Assembly (NCBI GenBank): GCA_903826405.1
Contig: CAIKEH010000018.1
Coordinates: forward strand, 62,001 to 126,000
DNA length: 64,000 nt
From: an uncultured bacterium
GTDB lineage: Bacteria > Bacteroidota > Bacteroidia > Chitinophagales > Chitinophagaceae
Direction of reading: 5' to 3'
Both the position numbers and the translations under genes were made by a program. Positions 35,913 through 46,006 of the stretch are shown in pieces (the first letter of the stretch is position 1; each line of letters opens with the position of its first letter). The notes beneath the pieces were generated by a model. The model was not told the DNA's origin and made no database searches. It worked only from the letters and a program-made list of their open reading frames with translations.

Positions 35913-37109
35913 TTAAAAAACTTCACCAAGATTCACGAAAAGGCCCTTTGACCCGTCCAAACCAAATCCGTAGTCGATGGCGATATTTGTTCCTGATTTT
36001 TTATTGAGTTTGATACGGAGGCCCGCTCCTCCTCCCGGATTTATATTCGTGAATTTTTCATCTGGCCAGTTCGTGAATCCATGTGCATTCCCGAAAACTA
36101 CAGCACCAAATAGCCCATTTCGGGAAATGTCAAAACGGTATTCCGCCTCGGCGTAAATCATTTGCTTTCCCATGAATCTGCTTTGTATATACCCTCTACC
36201 GGTATTGTTATTGCCATCCCATCCCAGACTCGGCAGGTCCAGGTAAGGTGGTTGGCCGGATAGCGTGAACCAGTTGTAACTCCAGAATGCAAGTACTTGC
36301 TTGCCTCCGTGTAAGGGAAGATATTTACGGAGATCAAGCAATAAGGATGACCAGTTGACATCGCTTCCCATCCATGTGGGATTTGTCCGGATCACCAGTT
36401 TTGCATATGCCCCTTTACGTGAGCTGATGGGATTGTCCCGGTCATCAATGAGCAGATTGAAGGAAAGGCCTGAAGAGAGGGAATGTCTGGAAAATCCATA
36501 AAGATCATAATCCGTTTCACCAGAACCCGGAATCTTTTTTTGGCTGACGCCCCAATGATAATCGAGGCGATATCCTATACCCCCATAAATCCCAAATCCC
36601 AGTTTTCGGAGTGCATCAGCATATAGTCGTAAATAGGCATAATCCAACATGTATTTCCCTTGGGTCGGCGTGGAACTGCCCATTCCATACGTATACTGCG
36701 GGTATTTCATGAGACGAAGTTCGCCAGGGAAATTATACAGATTTCGCTTGCCCCATACTGACCATTGTGACATCCAGATGAGTTGATTGTACTGCGTGTA
36801 GGTGATGGCTGAAGTGACCGCAGATACTTTCTGCTCCGGAAATTTCGGTGAATGCCAAGTCACATTCCCTGAAAGCATGACTGCAAGTCCGGTTTGAAGT
36901 GTATAGCCTGCTGCAGGAATAACCGACCAACTGAGATCGTCCTCGATGGTTGTATCCGTCCGCTCTTTGACTTTCTTTCCTTTGATTAATTTACCAAAAA
37001 CATCCAGAAGATCTTTTTGAGGATACAGCTGTTCATTGATCTGCTGTGCCTGTGCCGAGTTGGCCAGATTGAGGCATAAAATGCAAAGAAGGATCAGGAT
37101 TCTGTTCAA
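35913..37109 (-). CDS. BamA/Omp85-family outer-membrane barrel protein
   Basis: 398 residues with a signal peptide (MNRILILLCILCLNLANSAQ). The second half reads as alternating beta strands ending in GGGAGLRIKLNKKSGTNIAI, GFGLDGSKGLFVNLGEVF, the terminal-strand pattern of Omp85-type surface-antigen proteins; SFNLLIDDRDNPISSRKGAY is the typical start of the bacterial surface antigen (D15) domain. It lacks POTRA repeats, so it is a short barrel-only member, not BamA itself. Function unknown. It converges on DUF983 and ends 17 bp from it. Confidence 0.85.
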   Translation of the reverse strand: MNRILILLCILCLNLANSAQAQQINEQLYPQKDLLDVFGKLIKGKKVKERTDTTIEDDLSWSVIPAAGYTLQTGLAVMLSGNVTWHSPKFPEQKVSAVTSAITYTQYNQLIWMSQWSVWGKRNLYNFPGELRLMKYPQYTYGMGSSTPTQGKYMLDYAYLRLYADALRKLGFGIYGGIGYRLDYHWGVSQKKIPGSGETDYDLYGFSRHSLSSGLSFNLLIDDRDNPISSRKGAYAKLVIRTNPTWMGSDVNWSSLLLDLRKYLPLHGGKQVLAFWSYNWFTLSGQPPYLDLPSLGWDGNNNTGRGYIQSRFMGKQMIYAEAEYRFDISRNGLFGAVVFGNAHGFTNWPDEKFTNINPGGGAGLRIKLNKKSGTNIAIDYGFGLDGSKGLFVNLGEVF

Positions 37110-37205
37110 TCAAAGAATTTCAGCAGCAAAAGTAAGAAAGACCTCTGAGATGAAACAGAGCATAAGTGTTAAAAAAGACCGTTCAGAAAGTGGAAGCATG
37201 CAGGA

Positions 37206-40106
37206 TCACCGAGCCACGATAAATTGTTTTTTCAGACGTCTTCCATTGACATCGATTACCAATATATACATACCGGTCTTCCACTCCGGGATCCGCCATC
37301 CCATGGAACCGAAACTAACCATGTTTCTTCCTTTCGGCCGAATTCCACCCGATACGTTTCCTGCCATGCGACCCTGCATGTCGTAGGCAGTGACGTTCAC
37401 CTTACCACTGGCAGGAAGATCGAATATCACTTCTGCATCTGAATTCACGGGATCGGGATAGATCATTATGCTCTTATCGCCATATCCAGGCCTGATATCT
37501 GCGAGTGCGGTCACCACAAGATTACCCAGATCCCGGTTCGTATAGACATGATACTCACCGGGCTGAAGGTTGATCGATTGCGCCGTCCCGGTGGAAGTAA
37601 ATACCGTACCGGAAAGTAGATCGTACCAAGTGCCTGCAGTTGGGAAGGTAAGATCCGAGGATTGGGCAACAACATCAAAATTACCGATGACCGCTATTTT
37701 GAGGGAATCATCGGACAATTGCATTTTTTTGAATCCACCCGAAAAATTCCAGGACACATTCCCTGATGTGAAGGTGGAGAGGAAATTGGATGTATTCCGG
37801 AGATTCAGCAACCTGCTATACACGGAATAAAGGGCCTTTCTGGCTGGCACGGACTGATAATCCCAATGAAGGGGTTTGCTATCCAGCCTACATTGGCTAC
37901 TCGGATACGGCTGCGGCAAGCTCCCGTCCTGGCAAGAGGTTATGGATTGGTCATATCCCAATTCGCCAAACTGCCAGAGCATTTTAGGTCCCGGCATCAT
38001 CGCCCAGAAACAGGCGGCCATCTCATTACGCTTCAATGCCGTTGCCAGATCCCTTGTATTGTAGGTAGCATTGGATGTATTCCCAAAGGTCAGGTTTTTG
38101 AACATGAGCCGCTCTTCATCATGGCTCTCTTGATAGGCTACAAGATGAGTTTTTGACCAACCTCTTTTCTGGGACAAGGCCGATTCGAAATTAGAAGTGC
38201 CCACATAACCCATGGTAGCTTCATTGAAATTATAATTCGAGTTGCCCCAGAGTAACATACCATATGAGGAGAGTTCTGTTTCCTCTGAATTATCTGCAAA
38301 ATGCTCCAGGATGCAATAGCTTTCCGGGGAAATGGATTGCATCTTATCGTATATGCGCTTCCAGATGGCGATACGAGAAGCGTCATATGCACCCCAAGCG
38401 TTCACATTATTCGGATTGTTCGTCTGAGTAAATCCCTTCGACAAATCCCATCGGAAACCGTCTATTTTGTAATTCGTAAGCCAGTGTTCCACCACACGAT
38501 CGACGAAGTCTTTTGTAGCCTGACTTTCGTGGTTGAAGTCATATCCCACATTGTATGGATGTTTGGGATCGGCATTGAACCAAGGACTGTTCATGGCCGG
38601 CTTACCACTTACCGCGTCAAAGTAAAGTTGTACCATAGGAGATCGCCCAAAGGAATGATTCATGGCAATGTCCATCACCACCGCCATTCCTGAACGGTGG
38701 CATTCGTCGACGAAACGACGTAATGCAGATTCAGTGCCATAGAATTTGTCAGGAGCGAAATAGAAATCCGGGTTGTACCCCCAACTGTCATTGCCTTCGA
38801 ACTCATTGAAGGGCATGACCTCAATCGTATTCACGCCCAACCTTTTTAGATAAGATAACGTATCCGTCAGAGTGGACCAGTTCTGTTTACCAACAAAATC
38901 CCTGATCAGGAGTTCGTATATCAACAGGTTCCGTTTATCTGGTCTTTTGAAAGCCCCCACCTGCCAGCCATATGCAGGTTTGGCCATTTGCAAAGTGCCT
39001 ACTATACCGGTAGTTTTTCCGCTGGGATAGGCTTTCAAGTTGGGATAAGTCACTTGTGGTATTCCCAGATCAAAATCTGGATCGAGCACCTTCTCAGTGT
39101 AATAATCGGCGATCCTCAAATTGCCATCGACAAGGTATTGATAAGCATATTCCATACCCGGCTTCAGTCCGGTCACCCGAAGCCAGTAACGGTTACTATC
39201 CGGGGTAACAGTCATCTGATATGAAGTGGACTGCTGCCAATCGTTGAAATCGCCGAGGATGAAGGCCGAACTCTTGTGTGGTGCAAAAAGAACAAGAACA
39301 ACCGAAGTGTCACCCGGTTCGTAGTTGATACCATCCCGAACACCGGCAGGAAGCGGTGCTACCTGAGGGCCCCCGGAAATGAAGAAGGTGACAGAATCCT
39401 TTTTTGTATTGACACCATCAAAAGCCTCGGCAAGGATCACCTGCCTACCTCCAGTATTGAGCATAGCGGTGGAGTTGATGGCAGTACCCGTGGCCGAATT
39501 CAGCAGATCACCGTTCAGGATAAGTTTCAATGTGGAAGATGGATTACCCTTAGCCGTTATCGTAATGGCGTCCCCTGCATTTTTAATGATGGGTTCGGGG
39601 GAATCATCATAAACGGGTTGACGAAAAGGTTGATCGATTCGAACATTCAGTCCATTGTCATACACCGGGACGAACATATCCGTACCGTTCACGTTAGCCA
39701 GTTTTTTTTGACCATTGCCGCTTCTGAAAAGTATGGCGATCTTCAGTATATGCTCGCTTGCATTACTGATATTGAAAAAAGAGCGGAGCCCCCCAGAGAT
39801 GGTAAATTTCCATGTATTCACACCCGTGCTCGTTGCTTTGGCGGCAGCAGGGGTTGTGCCCCAAGTGAAAGGAACGTATTTCCAGTCCGTAGGTCCGTTG
39901 CTCAGGTTCGTGATGACGCCGATATGAACATAAACATCCGTAGCCGTGTAATCCTTGAGACCCTGATTGCCCCTGGTCGCATCACAGGTAATGTCCACCG
40001 TGGAGGAATTCTCCTGGATGAAATCTGGAGACCAGATGAGCAGTTGGGCCTGCAAAGAACCTGCCAAGAAAAAGTTTATATATAGAAAAAGGCATTTTAA
40101 ATTCAT
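37206..40106 (-). CDS. Secreted alpha-amylase-family glycoside hydrolase (GH13-like) with T9SS sorting domain
   Basis: About 966 residues from the ATG at 40106 (signal MNLKCLFLYINFFLAGSLQA). The order is: N-terminal beta domain, an E-set/CBM48-like domain (FILGDFNDWQQSTSYQM), a GH13 catalytic barrel and a C-terminal domain. Catalytic motifs are complete: VVMDIAMNHSFG, the nucleophile in IDGFRWDLSKGF, the acid Glu in CILEHFADN and QESHDEERLM. The last about 80 residues (SIMIYPDPVNSDAEVIFDLP to FIVAR) form a type A sorting domain, so the enzyme should reach the surface or medium through PorU/PorV. Substrate probably an alpha-glucan. Confidence 0.92.
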   Translation of the reverse strand: MNLKCLFLYINFFLAGSLQAQLLIWSPDFIQENSSTVDITCDATRGNQGLKDYTATDVYVHIGVITNLSNGPTDWKYVPFTWGTTPAAAKATSTGVNTWKFTISGGLRSFFNISNASEHILKIAILFRSGNGQKKLANVNGTDMFVPVYDNGLNVRIDQPFRQPVYDDSPEPIIKNAGDAITITAKGNPSSTLKLILNGDLLNSATGTAINSTAMLNTGGRQVILAEAFDGVNTKKDSVTFFISGGPQVAPLPAGVRDGINYEPGDTSVVLVLFAPHKSSAFILGDFNDWQQSTSYQMTVTPDSNRYWLRVTGLKPGMEYAYQYLVDGNLRIADYYTEKVLDPDFDLGIPQVTYPNLKAYPSGKTTGIVGTLQMAKPAYGWQVGAFKRPDKRNLLIYELLIRDFVGKQNWSTLTDTLSYLKRLGVNTIEVMPFNEFEGNDSWGYNPDFYFAPDKFYGTESALRRFVDECHRSGMAVVMDIAMNHSFGRSPMVQLYFDAVSGKPAMNSPWFNADPKHPYNVGYDFNHESQATKDFVDRVVEHWLTNYKIDGFRWDLSKGFTQTNNPNNVNAWGAYDASRIAIWKRIYDKMQSISPESYCILEHFADNSEETELSSYGMLLWGNSNYNFNEATMGYVGTSNFESALSQKRGWSKTHLVAYQESHDEERLMFKNLTFGNTSNATYNTRDLATALKRNEMAACFWAMMPGPKMLWQFGELGYDQSITSCQDGSLPQPYPSSQCRLDSKPLHWDYQSVPARKALYSVYSRLLNLRNTSNFLSTFTSGNVSWNFSGGFKKMQLSDDSLKIAVIGNFDVVAQSSDLTFPTAGTWYDLLSGTVFTSTGTAQSINLQPGEYHVYTNRDLGNLVVTALADIRPGYGDKSIMIYPDPVNSDAEVIFDLPASGKVNVTAYDMQGRMAGNVSGGIRPKGRNMVSFGSMGWRIPEWKTGMYILVIDVNGRRLKKQFIVAR

Positions 40107-40487
40107 GAGAACCGGAGCTTTATGGTATGGTCTTAAGTGTTGAAAATACACAATAACTGGATGATTTGATGCAGGAGTTTTACTTAAAATCCAACAGGTT
40201 TTTTGAGGTTAAGGACTGTTGGAATTACCAGAATTTCGGAAATGATCAGAGATGCGTTGCAGGAAGCTCGATGGCAGGAGAAAATGCACAAAGCATGAAA
40301 CGAATGTCTAGAGTCAAATGAGGCATAATCAGGCTTGGGCTTGATGCGCAACTAAAAGATCATGAGAGTTATTTCGGGCGCATTTTACGGAGGTTGCAGG
40401 TCATGACAAGCCGGTACAAGATACTCGCATTTGCTTTTGGCTTTTCCCTTTTCTTTGCAGCACATTCGATCACCAAAAAATAAAGAT
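40107..40487. other. Intergenic region between amylase and META lipoprotein genes
   Basis: About 380 bp between two divergent genes, so it must hold both promoters. I see no coding frame. An inverted pair TCCAACAG (40190-40197) and CTGTTGGA (40216-40223) separated by 18 nt could be an operator or an RNA stem; this is weak evidence. Confidence 0.4.
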
Positions 40488-40925
40488 ATGAACAGCAAGC
40501 TCTCTCTTATTCTGCTTCTCGCCATTGGGACGGGTTCCTGCCATTCGACGAAGCCTGTAGCCTCTCTGAATAAAGGACTGACCGGCACTTACTGGAAGTT
40601 GATTGAACTGAATGGAAGACCAATCAACTCACCTGCAGGCACGAATGGATATTACATCATGATGAACAAGGATGACAATCGAGTAAGTGCTTTTGCCGGC
40701 TGCAATCAGATCATGGGTGAATTTGCAGCCCCCGATGCATTCCGACTCAGTTTTTCAAAAATGGCCAGTACCAGGAAAGCATGTCCGGACATGTCTCTGG
40801 AAACCGAATTGACCAATGTTCTTCAGTCGGTGGACAATTATGCCATTGCTGAAAACACCTTATCCTTGAACAAGTCAAGAATGGCACCTTTGGCAAAGTT
40901 CGTCGCGTCTGCCCAGCCTAAATGA
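40488..40925 (+). CDS. META domain-containing lipoprotein (HslJ-like)
   Basis: About 145 residues from the ATG at 40488. It begins MNSKLSLILLLAIGTGSCHS, a lipoprotein signal with Cys18. A META domain follows: GTYWKLIELNGRPINSPAG, YYIMMNKDDNRVSAFAGCNQ, MASTRKACPDMSLE and LQSVDNYAIAENTLSL. META-domain proteins such as E. coli HslJ are surface-stress or heat-shock related, with no fixed biochemical role. The open frame reaches back to 40431, but the signal peptide sets the start. A terminator follows. Confidence 0.85.
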   Translation: MNSKLSLILLLAIGTGSCHSTKPVASLNKGLTGTYWKLIELNGRPINSPAGTNGYYIMMNKDDNRVSAFAGCNQIMGEFAAPDAFRLSFSKMASTRKACPDMSLETELTNVLQSVDNYAIAENTLSLNKSRMAPLAKFVASAQPK

Positions 40926-40945
40926 AAGGCCCTGCATAGACAGAG

Positions 40946-40972
40946 AAACCGGCTTTCGATGCCGGTTTTTTT
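40946..40972 (+). terminator. Intrinsic terminator after the META lipoprotein
   Basis: A perfect 8-bp stem AAACCGGC/GCCGGTTT with a 7-nt loop, followed by T residues, 20 bp after the stop. Confidence 0.85.
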
Positions 40973-41087
40973 GTGCCTGTATCTGAGTGGAGTGGTATCG
41001 GTCATATCATATGAACCTGATGTGTTAACAATTTGAAAGCCAATTCATACTTACCTTCATGTGGACTCTACTGAAAACCAGCACAGC

Positions 41088-43262
41088 ATGAGGAAATTGA
41101 AATTCTACATACTTTGCCTTACCACTACCCTATCCTGCCATACTATGGCTCAGGATGGGTTGCATCTCTCGATTTTGGATTCAGGCAGCAGGCAACCGGT
41201 CTCAGGAGCATCCGTCCGACTGAAACCATCCTCCAAGGCTGGCGTGACTGACAGCATGGGCAGGATGAGGATAGGCGAACTTACCCTCGGATCCCAGCAA
41301 CTAACGATCACTGCGATCAACTATCAGGAAAAAACGATCAATATCACTTTACCTTATTCTGGCGTACTTGAAATCTTGCTCATTCCCATATCCAAAACCA
41401 TGGAGGATGTTGTCATCGTCTCCTCAACGAGAACCAATACACGAATGGAGAATTCTCCAATGAAAGTGGAAGTTCTGGGTCAGGAGGAGATGAATGAGGA
41501 AAATCAGATCAAACCTGGCAACATAGCCAGTATTCTGGGAGATGTCAGTGGCATACAGATCCAACAATCCAGTGCGGTATCTGGAAATGCCAATGTGCGC
41601 ATACAAGGACTAGACGGCCGGTATACACAGATCTTACGGGATGGTATGCCTTTGTTCGAGGGATTCTCCGGTGGCTTCGGTATCCTCCAGATCCCACCAC
41701 TGGATCTTAAACAAGTTGAATTGATCAAGGGGTCCGCATCCACCTTGTACGGCGGCGGTGCAATCGGTGGCCTCATCAATCTGATCTCCAAAAAACCTAA
41801 AATGGAGCAGGAGGCTATGCTCACACTCAACCAGACCTCTCTCAAGGAAAGCAACATCAACACCTATATCGCAAAAAGATGGAAGACATTCGGCTACAGT
41901 TTCTTTGGCGGATACACTCGACAGAAAGCTTCAGATGTGAACGGCGATGGATTGAGTGACCTGCCGGATATCGGCTACTATATCCTGCATCCTAAACTTT
42001 TCTTTTATCCTACCACACATACGACCATCTCCCTTGGATTTACCCACACTGCAGAAACCAGGAATGGCGGGGACATGCAAGTGCTGAATGGCAAGGTCAG
42101 TTCAGCACACAGCTACTTTGAGAAAAATACTACCGGTCGAGACACCTGGGAATTTCAGGCGGAACATAAGCTTGGAGCGGTACGGTTGACATTAAAGGCC
42201 ATGTATAGTGATTTTGAGAGACGTATTCAAGAATCAACTCTCGATTTCAAGGGTAGACAACGCAATTATTATACTGAACTTTCTGGCTTCGTCCCTTTTC
42301 ATAAGGCAGACCTGGTGGCAGGGATCAATTTCACTGGAGACTCCTTCACCAAACTACCCTCGGATCCCATACCGGTGAACGAATATCGGAATAACATTTT
42401 CGGTGTCTTCGGCCAATACACCTGGCACATCAAAGACGAGACCTTGCTTGAAGCAGGACTTCGATACGATCACCATGCGCAATATGGCAACTTCCTGCTC
42501 CCGCGTATCGCCCTCTTCCATCGTTTCAATGATGCCTGGGCTACTCGATGGGGTGTGGGTTGGGGCTATAAGACCCCAAATCCCTTGGCTCCGCAAAACG
42601 TTGAGTATCCCATTGAGAAGATTCAGCCGATCGGGCCCCACGTCGTACCTGAACATTCTTTAGGTGTCAATGCGGAGCTCAACTGGCGCAAGAATTGGAG
42701 CAAAGGCAATAAGATCTTCATCAATCTGGCCTTCTTCCTGACCAACCTGTCCAAGCCGATCATAGCCTCGCAATCCACTTTCAACGGCGATGTCAATTTC
42801 TCCAATTGGGACGGTCCGGTGGTGAGCGCCGGAGCCGACATGTACGTCAACGCCACGGTGCAGGAATGGGAACTCTATGTGGGCTATACATATACTGACG
42901 CCCGTAGACATTACCTTCCCGGGAACCCTTTCGTTGTTCTGACGCCCCGCAACCGTATGGCATTTGTGATCGGCCGAAACATAGGAGAGAATTGGCTTCT
43001 GGGACTCGAAGGTTCATATAACGGAACTCAATACCGTGACGGAGATGTCAATACACCCGGATATATGTTCATGGCAGCCATGATCAGACGTAAAATTGGA
43101 GAGCATGTGACACTCGTTCTTAATGGTGAGAATCTGCTGAATTACCGCCAATCCGATCATGAGGCTCTCTTCACAGGCCCTATTACACAGCCTGTATTCA
43201 AGCCACTTTGGGCACCAATTGATGGCAGGAGCATCAACTTGAGTCTTAGGATCGGTTTATGA
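41088..43262 (+). CDS. TonB-dependent receptor
   Basis: About 724 residues from the ATG at 41088 (signal MRKLKFYILCLTTTLSCHTM, cleaved near AQ). A carboxypeptidase-regulatory-like beta domain (about 20-105) precedes the plug (VVIVSSTRTNTRMENSPMKV, IQGLDGRYTQILRDGMPLF, VELIKGSASTLYGGGAIGG) and a 22-strand barrel ending in SINLSLRIGL. It takes up a siderophore, vitamin or metal complex across the outer membrane; no SusD partner is adjacent, so a small ligand is likelier than a glycan. It converges with mgtA 20 bp away. Confidence 0.93.
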   Translation: MRKLKFYILCLTTTLSCHTMAQDGLHLSILDSGSRQPVSGASVRLKPSSKAGVTDSMGRMRIGELTLGSQQLTITAINYQEKTINITLPYSGVLEILLIPISKTMEDVVIVSSTRTNTRMENSPMKVEVLGQEEMNEENQIKPGNIASILGDVSGIQIQQSSAVSGNANVRIQGLDGRYTQILRDGMPLFEGFSGGFGILQIPPLDLKQVELIKGSASTLYGGGAIGGLINLISKKPKMEQEAMLTLNQTSLKESNINTYIAKRWKTFGYSFFGGYTRQKASDVNGDGLSDLPDIGYYILHPKLFFYPTTHTTISLGFTHTAETRNGGDMQVLNGKVSSAHSYFEKNTTGRDTWEFQAEHKLGAVRLTLKAMYSDFERRIQESTLDFKGRQRNYYTELSGFVPFHKADLVAGINFTGDSFTKLPSDPIPVNEYRNNIFGVFGQYTWHIKDETLLEAGLRYDHHAQYGNFLLPRIALFHRFNDAWATRWGVGWGYKTPNPLAPQNVEYPIEKIQPIGPHVVPEHSLGVNAELNWRKNWSKGNKIFINLAFFLTNLSKPIIASQSTFNGDVNFSNWDGPVVSAGADMYVNATVQEWELYVGYTYTDARRHYLPGNPFVVLTPRNRMAFVIGRNIGENWLLGLEGSYNGTQYRDGDVNTPGYMFMAAMIRRKIGEHVTLVLNGENLLNYRQSDHEALFTGPITQPVFKPLWAPIDGRSINLSLRIGL

Positions 43263-43281
43263 GTATGAAGCAATTAAAAAT

Positions 43282-45822
43282 TCATTCCCATGCATCGGGC
43301 ATGATCCTTTTCAATACAAACTTTTTCAACACCTCAGCAACGAAAAGGTAAAGAGCAAGAAGTACTACGATCAGGACAACGATCTTAGATGATATGGGCT
43401 GGAAACCGATCTTCGATGCAAAGGGCATATAAGGAAGTGTCCAACCAAAAGCAAGAAATGCCAGCGCACTCCAAGTCAGATATTTTCCTGGCTTACTTTT
43501 CCAAAAAGGCACGACCGATGTTCGGATGATGAATATCACCAGGATCTGGGTTGCCAGTGACTCCATGAACCATCCTGTCCTGAACTGGGCCGTGGTCACA
43601 GGGAATGCCCGGTACAAGAGCCAGAATGTGGCCATATCGAAAACGGAACTCGTCAGGCCAAATAGAATCATGTAGTTACGGATCATCCTCATATTCCAGC
43701 GTCTAGGTTTTTGTACATATTTATCATCAACATTGTCCAAGGGTATGGCGATCTGAGAGGAATCATAAAGGAAGTTATTGATCAGGATCTGCACCGGCAG
43801 CATGGGTAGGAAAGGAAGGAATAGAGTAGCCGCGGCAACAGAAAACATGTTACCGAAATTGGAGCTCAAATCCATGTATATGTACTTCATCGTGTTTGCA
43901 AATGTCTTCCTTCCCTCCAGTATGCCGTCTCGGAGTATCAACAAATCCTTTCGCGTCAGGATGATATCCGCTGCATCACGAGCTACATCTGAGGCGCTGC
44001 TGACCGATATGCCGACATCGGCAGCACGTAGTGATGGTGCATCATTGATGCCATCGCCCAGATATCCCACCGCATGATGTACGGATCGCAACGCCAGAAT
44101 GACCCTTTTTTTCTGCTCGGGAGAACAGCGGGCGAAAACAGTTGTCACTGCAGATTTTATGGCTAGTTCATCATCACTCATTTTTTCCAATTCCTGACCA
44201 AGGATTGTACCCTTGACTTTAAGTCCGATCTCAGTACAAACTTTATGAGTTACCAATGAGTTGTCTCCGGTGATGATCTTAACCTCGACACCTATACCTT
44301 GGAGCTCCTTTATCACTTCAGCAGCATCTTGCTTAGGAGGATCTAAGAAAGCGATGAAACCTTTGAGATCAAGCATCACCTCATCTTCCCTGCCATATTC
44401 ACTTTTATCCAAAGGGTGGCCGACAGCGATGCAGAGTACGCGGAATCCGTCCATACTCAAAGAAGCATAGATAGCCTGAGCATGTGCTAATGATGCGGGA
44501 TCATCTTTGGCCACGGCCATGACTTCTTCCGGAGCACCCTTGCAGATGAGCGTAACGATGCCCTCTCTCCTGACTATGACGCTCATACGTTTTCTCGTGA
44601 AATCAAATGGCACTTCTCCGATCTTTTCATAGCCAAGGACCTTGTGTGTAGCGTATCGGATGACGGCATCATCGAGAGGATTAGGCATTCCGCTCTGCAG
44701 ATAGGCATTAAGGTAGGCGTAGGCTAGCACTTCATCAGAATCCATCCCGCTGGCGTCCACACATTTGACCATCTCGATCCTGTCTTGTGTGATCGTTCCG
44801 GTTTTATCAGTGCATAGTACGTCCATGCTCCCAAAATTGGGTATGGCCATTACTTTTTTGACCACAGCTCCCTTTTTTGCCATCCGGAGTGAACCCCTCG
44901 ACATGGTGACGGACATCACCATCGGAAGCATTTCCGGGGTGATGCCTACAGCAACGGCCAAGCTGAACAGCAAGGACTCCAACAAGTCATGACGCAACAC
45001 TGCATTAACGGCAAAAATGAACACTACCAAAATCACGGTGATCTTCATGACCAGCACCCCGAATTGTTTCATCCCTTTAGTAAAATCGGAAGTGCTTTGA
45101 CCCTCTTGCAATTGGCGACCCACCTTACCAAATTCAGTCAACGCACCGGTTCTGACCACTACCGCTTTGGCTGTTCCGCTTTGAATGGAGGATCCCATGA
45201 AAAGAATATTATCCATGCTACTGATGTCGGATTCATCACAATGGATAGCTCCTGCATGTTTATTTATAGGAATGGATTCTCCTGTTAGAAAGGATTGATT
45301 GACAAAAAGTTGATTGCCTTCGAAAATTCGGGCATCTGCAGAAACCATGCTTCCTGCACTCAACAAGATTATGTCACCAGGGCAAAGTTGATCTGTGGTG
45401 ATTTCAGATTCCATTCCATCACGATAAACCCGTGCACATGGCTGAACCGTTTTACGCAGTGCATCCGCGGCATTACGTGCATCCCTTTCTAGAAAATAAT
45501 CGATGAATACACTGAGGAGAACGGCGCCTGCAATGATCCCTCCACTCATGGTCTCTCCAAGAAAAAAGGAAAGTGATGACGCGAACATGAGGATGATGAG
45601 CAATGGACTTTTGAAATGCTTGAGCAATTCTTTCCACTCACTTGCTTTTCTCAGATGGATGGGGAGATTCGGACCGTATTGCTTGAGACGCAATGCAACC
45701 TCGGCAGAAGTTAGTCCCCTGTGGGGATCCACAGAAAGCATACTGAACAGCAGATTGTCGTCCAAGGTGCAAAAGAGACCCAACCCCTGGTGGTTCAGTT
45801 CAGATTTAGAATCAGGAATCAC
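43282..45822 (-). CDS. mgtA: Magnesium-translocating P-type ATPase
   Basis: 846 residues of a P3B-type ATPase importing Mg2+ into the cytoplasm. Motifs: TGESIPINKHAG (dephosphorylation), CTDKTGTITQDRIEMV (phosphorylated Asp), CKGAPEEVM (nucleotide site), GDGINDAPSLRAADVG (hinge), and ten membrane segments. The long N-terminal part LTSAEVALRLKQYGPN and late SSVFDMATFWLLYR are specific to the MgtA/MgtB branch. The ATG at 45822 is about 110 bp past a terminator, so it has its own promoter. No mgtL-like leader peptide was recognised. An MgtC-family gene lies 2 kb away. Confidence 0.93.
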   Translation of the reverse strand: MIPDSKSELNHQGLGLFCTLDDNLLFSMLSVDPHRGLTSAEVALRLKQYGPNLPIHLRKASEWKELLKHFKSPLLIILMFASSLSFFLGETMSGGIIAGAVLLSVFIDYFLERDARNAADALRKTVQPCARVYRDGMESEITTDQLCPGDIILLSAGSMVSADARIFEGNQLFVNQSFLTGESIPINKHAGAIHCDESDISSMDNILFMGSSIQSGTAKAVVVRTGALTEFGKVGRQLQEGQSTSDFTKGMKQFGVLVMKITVILVVFIFAVNAVLRHDLLESLLFSLAVAVGITPEMLPMVMSVTMSRGSLRMAKKGAVVKKVMAIPNFGSMDVLCTDKTGTITQDRIEMVKCVDASGMDSDEVLAYAYLNAYLQSGMPNPLDDAVIRYATHKVLGYEKIGEVPFDFTRKRMSVIVRREGIVTLICKGAPEEVMAVAKDDPASLAHAQAIYASLSMDGFRVLCIAVGHPLDKSEYGREDEVMLDLKGFIAFLDPPKQDAAEVIKELQGIGVEVKIITGDNSLVTHKVCTEIGLKVKGTILGQELEKMSDDELAIKSAVTTVFARCSPEQKKRVILALRSVHHAVGYLGDGINDAPSLRAADVGISVSSASDVARDAADIILTRKDLLILRDGILEGRKTFANTMKYIYMDLSSNFGNMFSVAAATLFLPFLPMLPVQILINNFLYDSSQIAIPLDNVDDKYVQKPRRWNMRMIRNYMILFGLTSSVFDMATFWLLYRAFPVTTAQFRTGWFMESLATQILVIFIIRTSVVPFWKSKPGKYLTWSALAFLAFGWTLPYMPFASKIGFQPISSKIVVLIVVLLALYLFVAEVLKKFVLKRIMPDAWE

Positions 45823-45929
45823 CCATTGAAATTAAACCAGGGGATAAATGGAAAACATGATAAAACTTCAGGATCCGCCAATTATCATCATCATTTTTGG
45901 AGGAATCCACTAAAAAAGAACCGTATATG

Positions 45930-45954
45930 AAAAAAGCCGGCATTAAGCCGGCTT
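45930..45954 (-). terminator. Intrinsic terminator after the DGTPD-repeat gene
   Basis: On the minus strand a perfect stem AAGCCGGC/GCCGGCTT with a 5-nt loop followed by a T run, about 50 bp past the stop of the small secreted protein and before the mgtA start. Confidence 0.85.
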
Positions 45955-46006
45955 ATGGTTATGATAGAAGATCCATTATCAAATATCAGTGAGTGAACCG
46001 AGGTAA

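Noticed and set aside
39276-40085. Plus-strand open frame of 269 codons within the amylase gene
   Set aside because: It overlaps the signal peptide and N-terminal domains of the secreted enzyme on the other strand and shows no recognisable motif.
45823-45929. mgtL-like leader peptide or Mg2+ sensor before mgtA
   Set aside because: No short proline-rich frame or obvious alternative stems were seen in the about 110 bp leader.
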